From assembly GCF_015207425.1 (NCBI RefSeq), contig NZ_JADEWZ010000005.1, positions 124,001 through 188,000 of the forward strand: a stretch of DNA of 64,000 bases, in the 5' to 3' direction. Made by a program: the position numbers and the translations under genes. Under the pieces are notes generated by a model. It was given only the letters and a program-made list of their open reading frames with translations. It was not told the origin of the DNA and made no database searches. The DNA comes from Lusitaniella coriacea LEGE 07157. GTDB taxonomy: Bacteria; Cyanobacteriota; Cyanobacteriia; Cyanobacteriales; Spirulinaceae. Below are positions 1-8,760 of this stretch, piece after piece; within the stretch, counting starts at the first letter, position 1; each line of letters opens with the position of its first letter.

Positions 1-2520
1 TCCTCTAATAGTGCTTTTTCGCTGGATTCTGCACCATTTTGCGCCCAAATTCTCTCCTTGTGTCCCGTTCCCTTCGCGATCGCGCGCGTCCGAGACGGTC
101 GCATTCTCTACGCCAACGAACACTTCCACGACCTCTTCGACATCTCTTCAGAACATCCCCCCCATCCTCCCAGCTTAGAAGATTTTTTCGAGCCAATGAT
201 GTGGCAATTGCTTTGCCTCTCCCTCAATCAAACTGGGTTTTTGGGAAACTGTGAATTGCAACTCAAAACTGTAAAAGGGAAACCCGTGTGGAGTTTGGTT
301 TCTCTCCAAGTCTTCCCCGACTCCGACGAAGAACTCCTCATCGGAGTGTTTCAAGAAATTGCCGCCCAAAAACAAACCGAGCAAATCTTACAAGAAAGCC
401 AACGTGCGTTGTTCACGCTGATTCGACATCTCCCCGGCACGATTTACCACTACCGCAAAGAACCCGATTGGATCTTAGAATTCGCCAGCGAAGGGTGTGA
501 AACCCTAACGGGATACAAGCGAGAAACCCTATTGGGAAATTGTTCGTTCCTTTGGCAGCGTGTTATCCATCCGGCTGACTTCCCTAACGTGAGAGACACC
601 ATTAACCAAAAACTCGAACAACAAGAAACCTATCGGGTGGAATATCGCATCCGCACCAAAAGTGGCGCAGAAAAGTGGGTTTTAGATAAAGGGCAAGGCA
701 TCTTTGACGAAGCGGGACAAATCGTCGGACGCGAAGGCTTAATGATCGATATTACCGAGCGAAAACAGTCTGAGGAAGCCCTGCGACAGGCTGAGATCAA
801 ATATCGCAGCATTTTTGAAAATTCAGTAGAGGGGATCTTTCAAACGACTCCAAACGGTCAATTTTTAAGCGCGAATCCGGCATTAGCTCGAATCTACGGC
901 TATGATTCCGTAGAAAATTTAATGAACTCTCTAACCGATATCGAGCATCAGCTTTACGTCGAACCGAGTCAGCGAGCGGAATTCATTCGATTAATGCAGG
1001 AAAATGACAGCGTAACGGAGTTTGAAGCCCAGGTGTATCAGCAAGACGGAACTGCGATTTGGATTGCAGAAAACGCCCGTTCCGTGCGAGACGACGATGG
1101 AACCCTAATTTATTACGAAGGAACGGTAGAGGATATTACCGAACGCAAGCAAGTTAAAGAACAACTGCGACAGCGCGCCTTTTACGACACCTTAACCGGA
1201 CTTCCTAACCGAGCGCTCTTTTTATCTCGTTTGAGTCAAGCCCTCGGGCAATCGCGCGACGAAACAACCCCCGATCGCATTGCCGTCCTCTTCCTCGACC
1301 TCGATCGCTTCAAAATCGTCAATGATAGCTTGGGACATTTAATCGGCGATCGCTTGCTGGTTGCCATTTCTCGGCGGATCGAACATTGTCTGCGCGATCG
1401 CGACACCGTAGCGCGATTGGGCGGCGACGAATTTACCATTCTTCTCGAAGGAATTGCCAATATCCAAGCCGCCATCGATGTCGCCGAACGAATCATCGGG
1501 GAATTGAAAGCCCCCTTTAACTTAAACGGACATCAAGTTTTTACCGGAACCAGTATCGGCATTGTTTATTACGAACCCCCTTCTTGGGACTCCCGCGCTA
1601 GCGAATACGAACGTCCAGAAGACCTTCTACGAGACGCAGACACCGCACTGTATCGCGCCAAAGCGTTGGGAAAAGGGCGCTACGAAATTTTTAACACCGA
1701 AATGCGCCGCAACGCCTTAAGAGTTTTACAACTCGAAACGGAATTGCGCCAAGCCCTAGAACGGGAAGAATTAGAGATTCACTATCAACCCATCGTTTCC
1801 CTCAAAACCGGAAAACTCAAAGGATTTGAAGGATTATTGCGCTGGCGACATCAAGAAAAAGGATTGGTGTACCCCAACGCCTTTATGGAAATTGCCGAAG
1901 AGTCTGGCTTGATTTTGCCCATTGGCAGTTGGCTGTTGCGCAAGGTTTGCCATCAGCTTTGTCATTGGCAACAATTGCTCTATCGACAAGAACGAGACGA
2001 ACGGTTGATGGTTCATATTAATTTATCGAGCAAACAATTTCTTCAGCCGGATTTACTCGATCGAATCGATCGCATCTTTGCAGAAACCGGCGTTGATGGG
2101 TCGAGTTTGCGTTGGGAAATTGCTGAAAGTTTGTGGTTGCAAAATGCCGATTCCACAAAAGCCCGATTGACGCAATTGAGAGAACGACAGATTCAACTGT
2201 GCATCGAAGATTTTGGTATGGGGTATTCCCGCTTGAACTATTTGCATCAGTTCCCCATCCACGCCTTAAAAATCGATCGCGCCTTTGTTAGCGAAATCGA
2301 TCGCAATTCAGACAAAGCAGAAACCGCCCGCATCATCGTCATGCTCGCCCATCACCTGGGCATGGAAACCATTGCAGAAGGCATCGAAACAAAAAAACAA
2401 TTGGAAACCCTACGGGAATTTGGCTGCGAATTTGCTCAGGGCTATTTCTTCTCTAGCGCCTTAGATGCTGTGTCCGCAGAGGATTTAGTGCTTCGAGAAG
2501 AACCCATTATCGAGATTTAG
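1..2520 (+). CDS. PAS-PAS-PAS-GGDEF-EAL signalling protein, 5' end cut by window
   Basis: The frame is open from base 1 to the TAG at 2518, so the gene starts upstream; the TTG at 58 falls inside a PAS fold and is not a likely start. Visible 839 residues: a PAS segment at about 20-110, PAS domains at about 130-255 and 270-390, GGDEF at about 395-570 and EAL at about 590-835. The cyclase signature RLGGDEFTIL is intact. In the EAL part the first motif reads EGL (metal-binding Glu kept), the K of LKID, the late AEGIET Glu and the AQGY Gln are present, but the DDFG motif reads EDFG. It is probably a cyclic-di-GMP synthase/phosphodiesterase, with hydrolysis possibly weakened. No transmembrane segment is visible in the part present, so input is likely soluble PAS sensing. 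Confidence 0.92.
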   Translation, partial: SSNSAFSLDSAPFCAQILSLCPVPFAIARVRDGRILYANEHFHDLFDISSEHPPHPPSLEDFFEPMMWQLLCLSLNQTGFLGNCELQLKTVKGKPVWSLVSLQVFPDSDEELLIGVFQEIAAQKQTEQILQESQRALFTLIRHLPGTIYHYRKEPDWILEFASEGCETLTGYKRETLLGNCSFLWQRVIHPADFPNVRDTINQKLEQQETYRVEYRIRTKSGAEKWVLDKGQGIFDEAGQIVGREGLMIDITERKQSEEALRQAEIKYRSIFENSVEGIFQTTPNGQFLSANPALARIYGYDSVENLMNSLTDIEHQLYVEPSQRAEFIRLMQENDSVTEFEAQVYQQDGTAIWIAENARSVRDDDGTLIYYEGTVEDITERKQVKEQLRQRAFYDTLTGLPNRALFLSRLSQALGQSRDETTPDRIAVLFLDLDRFKIVNDSLGHLIGDRLLVAISRRIEHCLRDRDTVARLGGDEFTILLEGIANIQAAIDVAERIIGELKAPFNLNGHQVFTGTSIGIVYYEPPSWDSRASEYERPEDLLRDADTALYRAKALGKGRYEIFNTEMRRNALRVLQLETELRQALEREELEIHYQPIVSLKTGKLKGFEGLLRWRHQEKGLVYPNAFMEIAEESGLILPIGSWLLRKVCHQLCHWQQLLYRQERDERLMVHINLSSKQFLQPDLLDRIDRIFAETGVDGSSLRWEIAESLWLQNADSTKARLTQLRERQIQLCIEDFGMGYSRLNYLHQFPIHALKIDRAFVSEIDRNSDKAETARIIVMLAHHLGMETIAEGIETKKQLETLREFGCEFAQGYFFSSALDAVSAEDLVLREEPIIEI

Positions 2521-2632
2521 GGCAACGGACTGGCGAGCAAAATGTCCTGACGGGGTTTTTTTGAAATTGACACTTTTGCTTAAATTGCGTCAAGATGTGA
2601 AGAGGAATCACTTTTTGTAAAGGCGCGTCTGG

Positions 2633-3262
2633 ATGTCGTTGGAGCTTGTGTCCCTGGAGACTATCCAGGAAATTGCCCGTGAATACGGTTACTGGGCAGT
2701 ATTTATGGGGATTGCCCTTGAGAACACCGGCATTCCCATCCCTGGAGAAACCATTATTCTTGTGAGTGGTTTTCTTGCAGGAAGTGGCGAATTGAACTAT
2801 TGGTGGGTTTTAGCAAGCGCGATCGCGGGCGCTGTAATCGGCGATAATTTTGGCTATTGGTTGGGCAGACTCGGCGGTTGGGAAAGGTTTGTTCGCATTG
2901 GCAATTTTTTCCGCGTCCCCGAAAAATATCTCGAAGAAGCCAAGCGGCAGTTTAGTAAAAATGCGCCGAGAGCCGTCTTTTTTGGGCGATTTGTCGCCCT
3001 ATTGCGCATCTTTGCCGGCCCCATTGCGGGAATTGTGGAAATGCCCTATTTCCAATTTCTTCTGTGTAACTTTGGCGGTGCCGCACTTTGGGCATCCATT
3101 GTCGTCTCTTTGCCCTTCTTTCTCGGTCGCATCATCTCGTTGCAGGAAGTCATTCGCCTCGTTGCCAAATTGGGAATCGTCGCCTTCATCCTGATTGCCA
3201 TCTGGATTGGATTGACCGTTTGGTGGGAATCTCGCAAAAAATTTGAAGAAGAAGCCAAATAA
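2633..3262 (+). CDS. DedA family membrane protein
   Basis: This 209-residue integral membrane protein belongs to the DedA/SNARE-associated (VTT) family, which is linked to lipid scrambling and undecaprenyl-phosphate recycling. The family signatures are visible: a Glu and a PxPGE segment in the first hydrophobic hairpin (ENTGIPIPGE, about 30-39), a GDNFGYWLGR stretch, and the FFGRFVALLRIFAGPIAG re-entrant motif around residues 116-133. Several hydrophobic helices follow and the C-terminus is charged and cytosolic. Length matches the family (about 200-220). ATG at 2633 is used. It lies 112 bp after the GGDEF-EAL gene on the same strand, but I see nothing linking their functions. Confidence 0.93.
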   Translation: MSLELVSLETIQEIAREYGYWAVFMGIALENTGIPIPGETIILVSGFLAGSGELNYWWVLASAIAGAVIGDNFGYWLGRLGGWERFVRIGNFFRVPEKYLEEAKRQFSKNAPRAVFFGRFVALLRIFAGPIAGIVEMPYFQFLLCNFGGAALWASIVVSLPFFLGRIISLQEVIRLVAKLGIVAFILIAIWIGLTVWWESRKKFEEEAK

Positions 3263-3550
3263 TCCCGCGATTAATTTTAGCAATCGCGTATACAGTTTTA
3301 AATCCCAAGTTTTAGTAGAATTTTAGGATTGCTTTGGCAAAAAAACAGCCTTTCCTCGAATCTGTTCCATCCTTAAGATTAGGGGAACGTGCTGCGGTCG
3401 GCGGATCCCGGAGGGATCGCGAGATCGAAATTGTGTCTGTCACACAACGAGCAAGTCGAAACCCAATGAAACCGAACAGTAGGTTGAGTTTGAAAATTTT
3501 TTTTTCCCGCGACTTTGCCCATCAAAAAATTTTTAAGAGATTCATCAAAC

Positions 3551-5671
3551 GTGGTACCGATTGTCCGTCAAATCCTGCACGCGGTTTTTCCTTGGATGGG
3601 GTTCCCTAAACCTTCCAAAGTCCTACTGATGCAAAAAATTGTAGAGCGCATCCGTAACTCCCTTGAAATTAACATTGTCCTCCAAACAACGGTCGATGAA
3701 ATTGCCCAATTACTGAAACTCGATTATTGCAGTTTCTGGTGGTACCTTGAGGAAACTCAACAAGTGCGCGTGAGTTGTGAGTGGATGAAAAATCCTCAAT
3801 TCTCTCGCTTGGGAGAGTATCCCGTCAGCGAGTTTGAAGGATTGGTTGAATCGGTCGCGTCGGGAAATTTAATTGCCAATAGCCGCAAAACCCAAGGAAA
3901 AAGCCTCTGGGAGCGTGGAAAACAAAGACTCGCCACAACATTTCTCCTTCTTCGGCACGAACCACCCTCCCAGCAAATCTTGGGGTTCCAATCGAGCTTG
4001 TTGATTCCCGTTCGGGGAAGAGCGGGAGAAATTGGCTTCATCGCCTGCTTTAACGCGCGATCGCGCCTTTGGTCGGAGCGAGAGATCGACCTGCTACAAT
4101 CCATCGTTCAACCCCTAGAAATCGCGATCGCTCAGGCAAAACTCTACGAGCAAACCCAACAACAAGCCATCCGCGAGCGCCTCGTCAACCAAATTACCGC
4201 TCAAACCCGCGCCAGCCTGGACTTGGAGACAATTTTAACCCAAGCGATCGCGCAACTGAGAAACGCCCTAAAAACCGATCGTTGCTTGATCCATCTCGTG
4301 GAAAATTCCCAATGGGATCGAGAATTGGACATCGCCTCCACCCAAGCCTTTCGCCGCCAACACCTCTACGAAACCTGTTGTCCCCCCTTCCCCACCTCTA
4401 TCGAAGACTTCGACACCCACGGACCCGTAACGCAATGGGTGATTCAACATAAAAAAACCGTGGTCATTCCCGATGTCAGCCGCGATCGCCGGATTGGGAA
4501 CAACAACCTAGAGTACCAAAAAGCCCAAATCAAATCCTCCCTCGCCATTCCCGTTCAATCCCAAGGTATTCTCTACGCGATCGTCTACCTCAACCAATGT
4601 TCCAACCTCCGCAACTGGTCGAAAAACGACCGACAACTCGCCCAAGCCGTCGCCGACCAACTCGCCATTTCCATTCAACAAGCCCATCTTTACGCCCAAG
4701 TTCAAACCCAAGCCGCCCGCAGTAACGCCCAAGCCCAACGACTTTCCCAAACCCTCAAAGAACTGCAACTCACCCAAGCCCAGCTCATTCAAAGCGAAAA
4801 AATCGTCAGCATGGGGCAAATGGTTGCCGGAATTGCCCACGAAATCAATAACCCCGTCAGCTTTATCTATGGCAACATCCCCTTTCTCGATAATTACGTT
4901 CGAGATTTAATTCGTCTGATTCGTACCTGTCAAGCGGTACAAGAGACTCAACCCAATCCCCTCCTACAAACAGTCATGGAGGAGATCGAAGTTGAATGGC
5001 TTCTTGACGATTTGCCCCAACTCCTAGAGTCAATGAAGGTCGGAACCAAGCGCATCCAAGACATCGTGCAACTCCTGCAAGATTTTTCCTCCCAAAATCA
5101 ATCCTCCTTCAAATCTGTAGACCTGCACGCCGCGTTGGAAAATACCCTTTCCCTACTAGAGCGGCAGATCGTCCCTAAAATTCACATAGAGCGTCAGTAC
5201 GACAAGCTTCCCCTCGTTGAGTGCTATCCCAAAGCCCTCAACCAAGTATTTCTCGATCTTCTCCTCAACGCGATCGAAGCCCTCAACCGCTCGAATGTAG
5301 GCGATCCCAGCATTACCTTAAAAACGCAAATCATTCCTGCACCGACCGGAGGTTGGCAAAGCGTTCGCATTGTCATTGCCGACAATGGTCCTGGAATTCC
5401 CCCCGAACTGCACTCAAGCATTTTTAACCCTTTCTTCACCACTAAAGATGTCGGTCAGGGACGGGGACTCGGACTAACTACCAGCTATCACGCGATTGTC
5501 AGCCAACACCAGGGTCAATTAACCCTCAACTCGCAACCCCATCAAGGCACAGAAGCCATCATCGAAATTCCGATCGCGCGATCGGAAAAAATCACTTCAG
5601 AGCTTACGCCACCCACCGCTTTACCCTATTCGCAAAGTTTGCACCGAGAAGCTACCCCGCAACTGAATTAA
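3551..5671 (+). CDS. GAF-GAF sensor histidine kinase
   Basis: About 706 residues. Two GAF domains (about 30-195 and 205-380) are followed by a coiled-coil linker, a HisKA segment with phospho-acceptor His near residue 430 in the motif GIAHEINNP, and an HATPase_c domain with N box (LLLNAIEAL), G1 (DNGPGIP) and G2 (GRGLGL). There is no receiver domain or membrane segment, so it is a soluble kinase with its partner regulator elsewhere. The frame extends to a TTG at 3515; I prefer GTG at 3551 because AAGAGA lies about 10 bp upstream. ATG at 3596 or 3629 would also leave all domains intact. The signal sensed cannot be told from sequence. Confidence 0.9.
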   Translation: MVPIVRQILHAVFPWMGFPKPSKVLLMQKIVERIRNSLEINIVLQTTVDEIAQLLKLDYCSFWWYLEETQQVRVSCEWMKNPQFSRLGEYPVSEFEGLVESVASGNLIANSRKTQGKSLWERGKQRLATTFLLLRHEPPSQQILGFQSSLLIPVRGRAGEIGFIACFNARSRLWSEREIDLLQSIVQPLEIAIAQAKLYEQTQQQAIRERLVNQITAQTRASLDLETILTQAIAQLRNALKTDRCLIHLVENSQWDRELDIASTQAFRRQHLYETCCPPFPTSIEDFDTHGPVTQWVIQHKKTVVIPDVSRDRRIGNNNLEYQKAQIKSSLAIPVQSQGILYAIVYLNQCSNLRNWSKNDRQLAQAVADQLAISIQQAHLYAQVQTQAARSNAQAQRLSQTLKELQLTQAQLIQSEKIVSMGQMVAGIAHEINNPVSFIYGNIPFLDNYVRDLIRLIRTCQAVQETQPNPLLQTVMEEIEVEWLLDDLPQLLESMKVGTKRIQDIVQLLQDFSSQNQSSFKSVDLHAALENTLSLLERQIVPKIHIERQYDKLPLVECYPKALNQVFLDLLLNAIEALNRSNVGDPSITLKTQIIPAPTGGWQSVRIVIADNGPGIPPELHSSIFNPFFTTKDVGQGRGLGLTTSYHAIVSQHQGQLTLNSQPHQGTEAIIEIPIARSEKITSELTPPTALPYSQSLHREATPQLN

Positions 5672-5857
5672 ACCCAATTCACGCCTGATGCGAACACCCT
5701 GAAACCCTTGCTAGGACAAGAGAATAGGGAAGAGGGAACAGAGAAGAGCAAGAAGAAATTACCGCAGAGTAAGGGTTTGAGCTTCTAATATACATTAAGC
5801 GTAATTCTTAACGTCTGGTGGTAGTATGAGGACGGTCGGCGATTGGTAAACAGTCCT

Positions 5858-6385
5858 ATGTCTCCTTCTCCCAAAAACTTGGCGACTCCACGGCGGCGCA
5901 GATTGAGAAAACCAATCGCGCCAGAACCGCTCCGAAGAACGCCCGCAACTCGAAATTCATCACTCCGACACCCCACTCCCCATCCAGCGCGGAAGGTAGA
6001 GCGCTTGCCCCTCCGTTCGCCCCAGCAACCCCCACTATTGCGAACCCTCCTCTTCCTGCAACACGCCTCCTCCTTCGTTACCTTCAGTCTATTTGGTGTC
6101 GTTCTTTGCATCTATGCTTCAACGGTCTACCTTCAGCAGCAGTGGAGCGAGGCATACCAAAAACTCGAAAACTTGCAGCGAGAAACTCGCAACCTCACCG
6201 CTGCCGATGAAATTCTTAAAAATCAGCTCGCCAAACAAGCCCAAAACCCCGATGCTGGGTTAGTCATGCCCTCTCCTGACAACAACATTTATTTGTCTCC
6301 CTCAACCCAAACCTCAACCCCCGAACCCGCCGCTTCTCCCAAACCCGAAACACCACAGCCGAGTAACGTTCCTCTCGGATATTAA
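5858..6385 (+). CDS. Small bitopic membrane protein upstream of ftsI, FtsL-like candidate
   Basis: About 175 residues. The N-terminal half is Arg/Pro-rich and basic, then comes one hydrophobic segment (about residues 68-90), a heptad-like helical stretch (EAYQKLENLQRETRNLTAAD), and a Pro/Ser/Thr-rich tail. This cytosol-TM-coiled-coil layout and its place 14 bp before ftsI are what FtsL genes show in other bacteria. Primary sequence is too divergent to prove it, so the FtsL assignment is inference. The frame also contains a TTG at 5843; I take the ATG at 5858. It is likely co-transcribed with ftsI. Confidence 0.65.
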   Translation: MSPSPKNLATPRRRRLRKPIAPEPLRRTPATRNSSLRHPTPHPARKVERLPLRSPQQPPLLRTLLFLQHASSFVTFSLFGVVLCIYASTVYLQQQWSEAYQKLENLQRETRNLTAADEILKNQLAKQAQNPDAGLVMPSPDNNIYLSPSTQTSTPEPAASPKPETPQPSNVPLGY

Positions 6386-6399
6386 CCCCTGTAATTCCC

Positions 6400-8283
6400 A
6401 TGATGAAGGATGAGTTGAACAAGGGGAATTCCAGCACCAGAAGATTATCCACGCGAGTGAAGCGACGAGTCCCTCGTCAAGCTCAATCTTCCCACCCACG
6501 GCGAAATAATCGATTTTTGCGCCTTTGGCGCTGGTGTTTGATTCTCCTAGAACGATTTGAACGCGCTCCTGCTTGGCAGTGGGGCAGATTGTTGGTTGTT
6601 TGGTTTGTCCTAGTTGGAGGCGGATTGGGATTGGGCTGGAATTTATATCAGCTTCAAATCGTCCGCTCGCCAGAATTGACCAAACAAGCGAGACAGCAGC
6701 AGATGGTGTATATGCGCCCCTACGTCCCGCGTCGCCCCATCATCGATCGCCAAGGGAATGTTCTGGCAACGGATCGGTTGGTTTATACTCTCTACGCTCA
6801 CCCCAAGCTGTTTAAAATTCCCAAAGCAGAGATGGCGGACAAGTTGAGCGAAATTCTTAACCCATCGGACTCGGAAGATTTACTAAAAAAGTTTAATCGC
6901 TCGGAGTCGGGAATCCCAATCGTCCACGCAATGGACGAAGAAATTGCCGATAAGGTCGTTGCGCTCAATGCAGATGGGTTAGAGTTAATTCGCCGATATT
7001 CTCGCTTTTACCCGCAACAAGACTTGGTTTCCGATGCCATTGGCTATGTCGACTTAGACCATAAAGGTCAAGCCGGACTAGAATACAGCCAGCAAAAATT
7101 TTTGGAGCGTCATATTCTCACGCTGCGGCTCAACCGTTCGGGAAATGGAGCGTTGATGCCCGATCGCGTCCAGGAAGGATTTCTTGATGTAGACGATAAA
7201 CAATTGCAACTCACCCTAGATTTGCGGGTGCAGCGCGCGGCTCGCTTTATCCTCAAGCAGCAAATCGAGCAGTTTGATGCCAAGCGGGGAACGGTGATTG
7301 TGATGGATGCTCGCGACGGCGCTCTGTTGTCGATTGCCTGCGAGCCAACCTACGATCCCAATCAATATTTTGATTATGACCTTAATTTGTTTAAGAATTG
7401 GGCGGTGACAGACTTGTACGAGCCGGGTTCGACGTTCAAGCCGATTAATATCGCGATCGCGCTGGAAAACGGAGCCATTCAACCCAATAGCACGTTTCAG
7501 GATTCGGGCATTCTGAATATCGATACCTGGGAAATCAAAAATCACGACTTTGACACCCGAGGCGCTCGCGGAACCCTCAATCTCCACGAAATTTTGCAAT
7601 ACTCCAGCAACGTGGGCATGGTTAAAATCATTCGCCAAATGAGTCAGGGCAACTATTACAAAGCCTTGAAACGCTTAAAACTGAACGAAATAACGGGGAT
7701 CGATCTGCCCGGTGAAGCCGCAGGACAACTCAAAAGCGAGAAAAAATTCAAATCTTCTCCCGTTGAAGCAGCGACAACTGCCTTTGGACAAGGATTTTCC
7801 TTAACCCCCCTCAAATTGGTTCAGCTACACGCCGCGATCGCGAATGGCGGTAGATTGGTGTCGCCCCACGTCGTTCGAGGGTTGCTCGATGCAGAGGGAA
7901 ACAAGATCGGGCAACCCTCTTTAAAGTCGCCGAGTCGCGTCTTTTCCCCAGAAACGACACAAGCAGTGTTGAACATGATGGAGAGCGTGATTGAGGCGGA
8001 TAGCGGTAGAAATGCTCGCATTGACAGCTATCGCATTGCCGGGAAATCTGGGACGGCGCAAAAGGCGAGTCCGGCGGGCGGATATTACAGTCACCTCAAA
8101 ATCAGTAGTTTTGTCGGTATTTTTCCCGCGGAAAACCCTCGCTATGTCATCCTGGCAGTCGTGGACGAACCCAAAGGAGATAACGCCTATGGCTCGGTTG
8201 TTGCGGCTCCTATTGTTAAAGCGGTGATGGAGGCATTGATTTCAATTGAGGGCATTCCTCCCTCGGGCGATCGCGAACCCTAA
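6400..8283 (+). CDS. ftsI: Peptidoglycan transpeptidase FtsI (class B PBP)
   Basis: 627 residues. A basic cytosolic tail is followed by one transmembrane helix (about 63-85), a PBP dimerisation domain and a transpeptidase domain. All three catalytic motifs are present: STFK with nucleophile Ser344, SSN at 402-404 and KSG at 549-551. This is the septal D,D-transpeptidase that crosslinks peptidoglycan at division. Start is ATG at 6400 (a second ATG follows at 6403). The TAA stop at 8281-8283 is shared with the left edge of a ~100 bp MITE-like repeat. Confidence 0.95.
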   Translation: MMKDELNKGNSSTRRLSTRVKRRVPRQAQSSHPRRNNRFLRLWRWCLILLERFERAPAWQWGRLLVVWFVLVGGGLGLGWNLYQLQIVRSPELTKQARQQQMVYMRPYVPRRPIIDRQGNVLATDRLVYTLYAHPKLFKIPKAEMADKLSEILNPSDSEDLLKKFNRSESGIPIVHAMDEEIADKVVALNADGLELIRRYSRFYPQQDLVSDAIGYVDLDHKGQAGLEYSQQKFLERHILTLRLNRSGNGALMPDRVQEGFLDVDDKQLQLTLDLRVQRAARFILKQQIEQFDAKRGTVIVMDARDGALLSIACEPTYDPNQYFDYDLNLFKNWAVTDLYEPGSTFKPINIAIALENGAIQPNSTFQDSGILNIDTWEIKNHDFDTRGARGTLNLHEILQYSSNVGMVKIIRQMSQGNYYKALKRLKLNEITGIDLPGEAAGQLKSEKKFKSSPVEAATTAFGQGFSLTPLKLVQLHAAIANGGRLVSPHVVRGLLDAEGNKIGQPSLKSPSRVFSPETTQAVLNMMESVIEADSGRNARIDSYRIAGKSGTAQKASPAGGYYSHLKISSFVGIFPAENPRYVILAVVDEPKGDNAYGSVVAAPIVKAVMEALISIEGIPPSGDREP

Positions 8284-8381
8284 GAGTACCCCAAATAAAA
8301 AGTTGTTCAATCGCGTCAGACAGAGGGGGAGCTGGGGTGAGGAAGAGACGGTGTGGGATAGTTTATTGATTGGAGTACTCT
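8283..8381. repeat. MITE-like element, copy 1
   Basis: A 99 bp element bounded by inverted AGAGTAC / GTACTCT ends. Beyond these 7 bp the imperfect terminal inverted repeat continues for about 18 bp. A second, closely matching copy lies inverted at 10979-11081. No coding capacity and no clear target-site duplication. Its first base is the last A of the ftsI stop codon. Confidence 0.8.
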
Positions 8382-8760
8382 AACAATCGCGATCGCCCTT
8401 CAATTTCTCCCCATCTCCGCATTTCCCTCTCATATCAAATCCTCTTAATTGCTCACTGCAAAAACTTCTCCGTGTCTCCTCGGTCGGCTTGCGTCCTCAG
8501 CGCGAGGCACTCTGAGGTTCCCTATCGGACGGCTGAAATGCCGGAAAAGGTTCCGGCATCGCGTCCTCCAGATTGTGCAATCGTGCTGCAAGAGGAGGTG
8601 GCGACATTTGACGGGGCGTACAGGGTTTCGAGGTTTCCTCGAAACCAGCCCCTCAGTTTTCCTCAAATGCTTGTGACCGCCGTAGGAACCTCAGAGGCGT
8701 TCCGACCGCTCTCCGAGTCACCGTGTCAGTCCTCGCCAAGGGCATTCAACCGATTTCACA
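8382..8760. other. Non-coding region rich in perfect hairpins
   Basis: I see no convincing gene here. Two perfect stem-loops are present: 8538-8559 (9 bp stem, 4 nt loop) and 8624-8646 (10 bp stem, 3 nt loop). A longer inverted pair, CTCTGAGGTTCC near 8510-8522 and GGAACCTCAGAG near 8685-8697, brackets both. It may be a structured RNA or a palindromic mobile sequence. Confidence 0.55.

Noticed and set aside
3334-3609. 91-codon frame before the histidine kinase
   Set aside because: It overlaps the kinase start in another frame and has no protein-like pattern.
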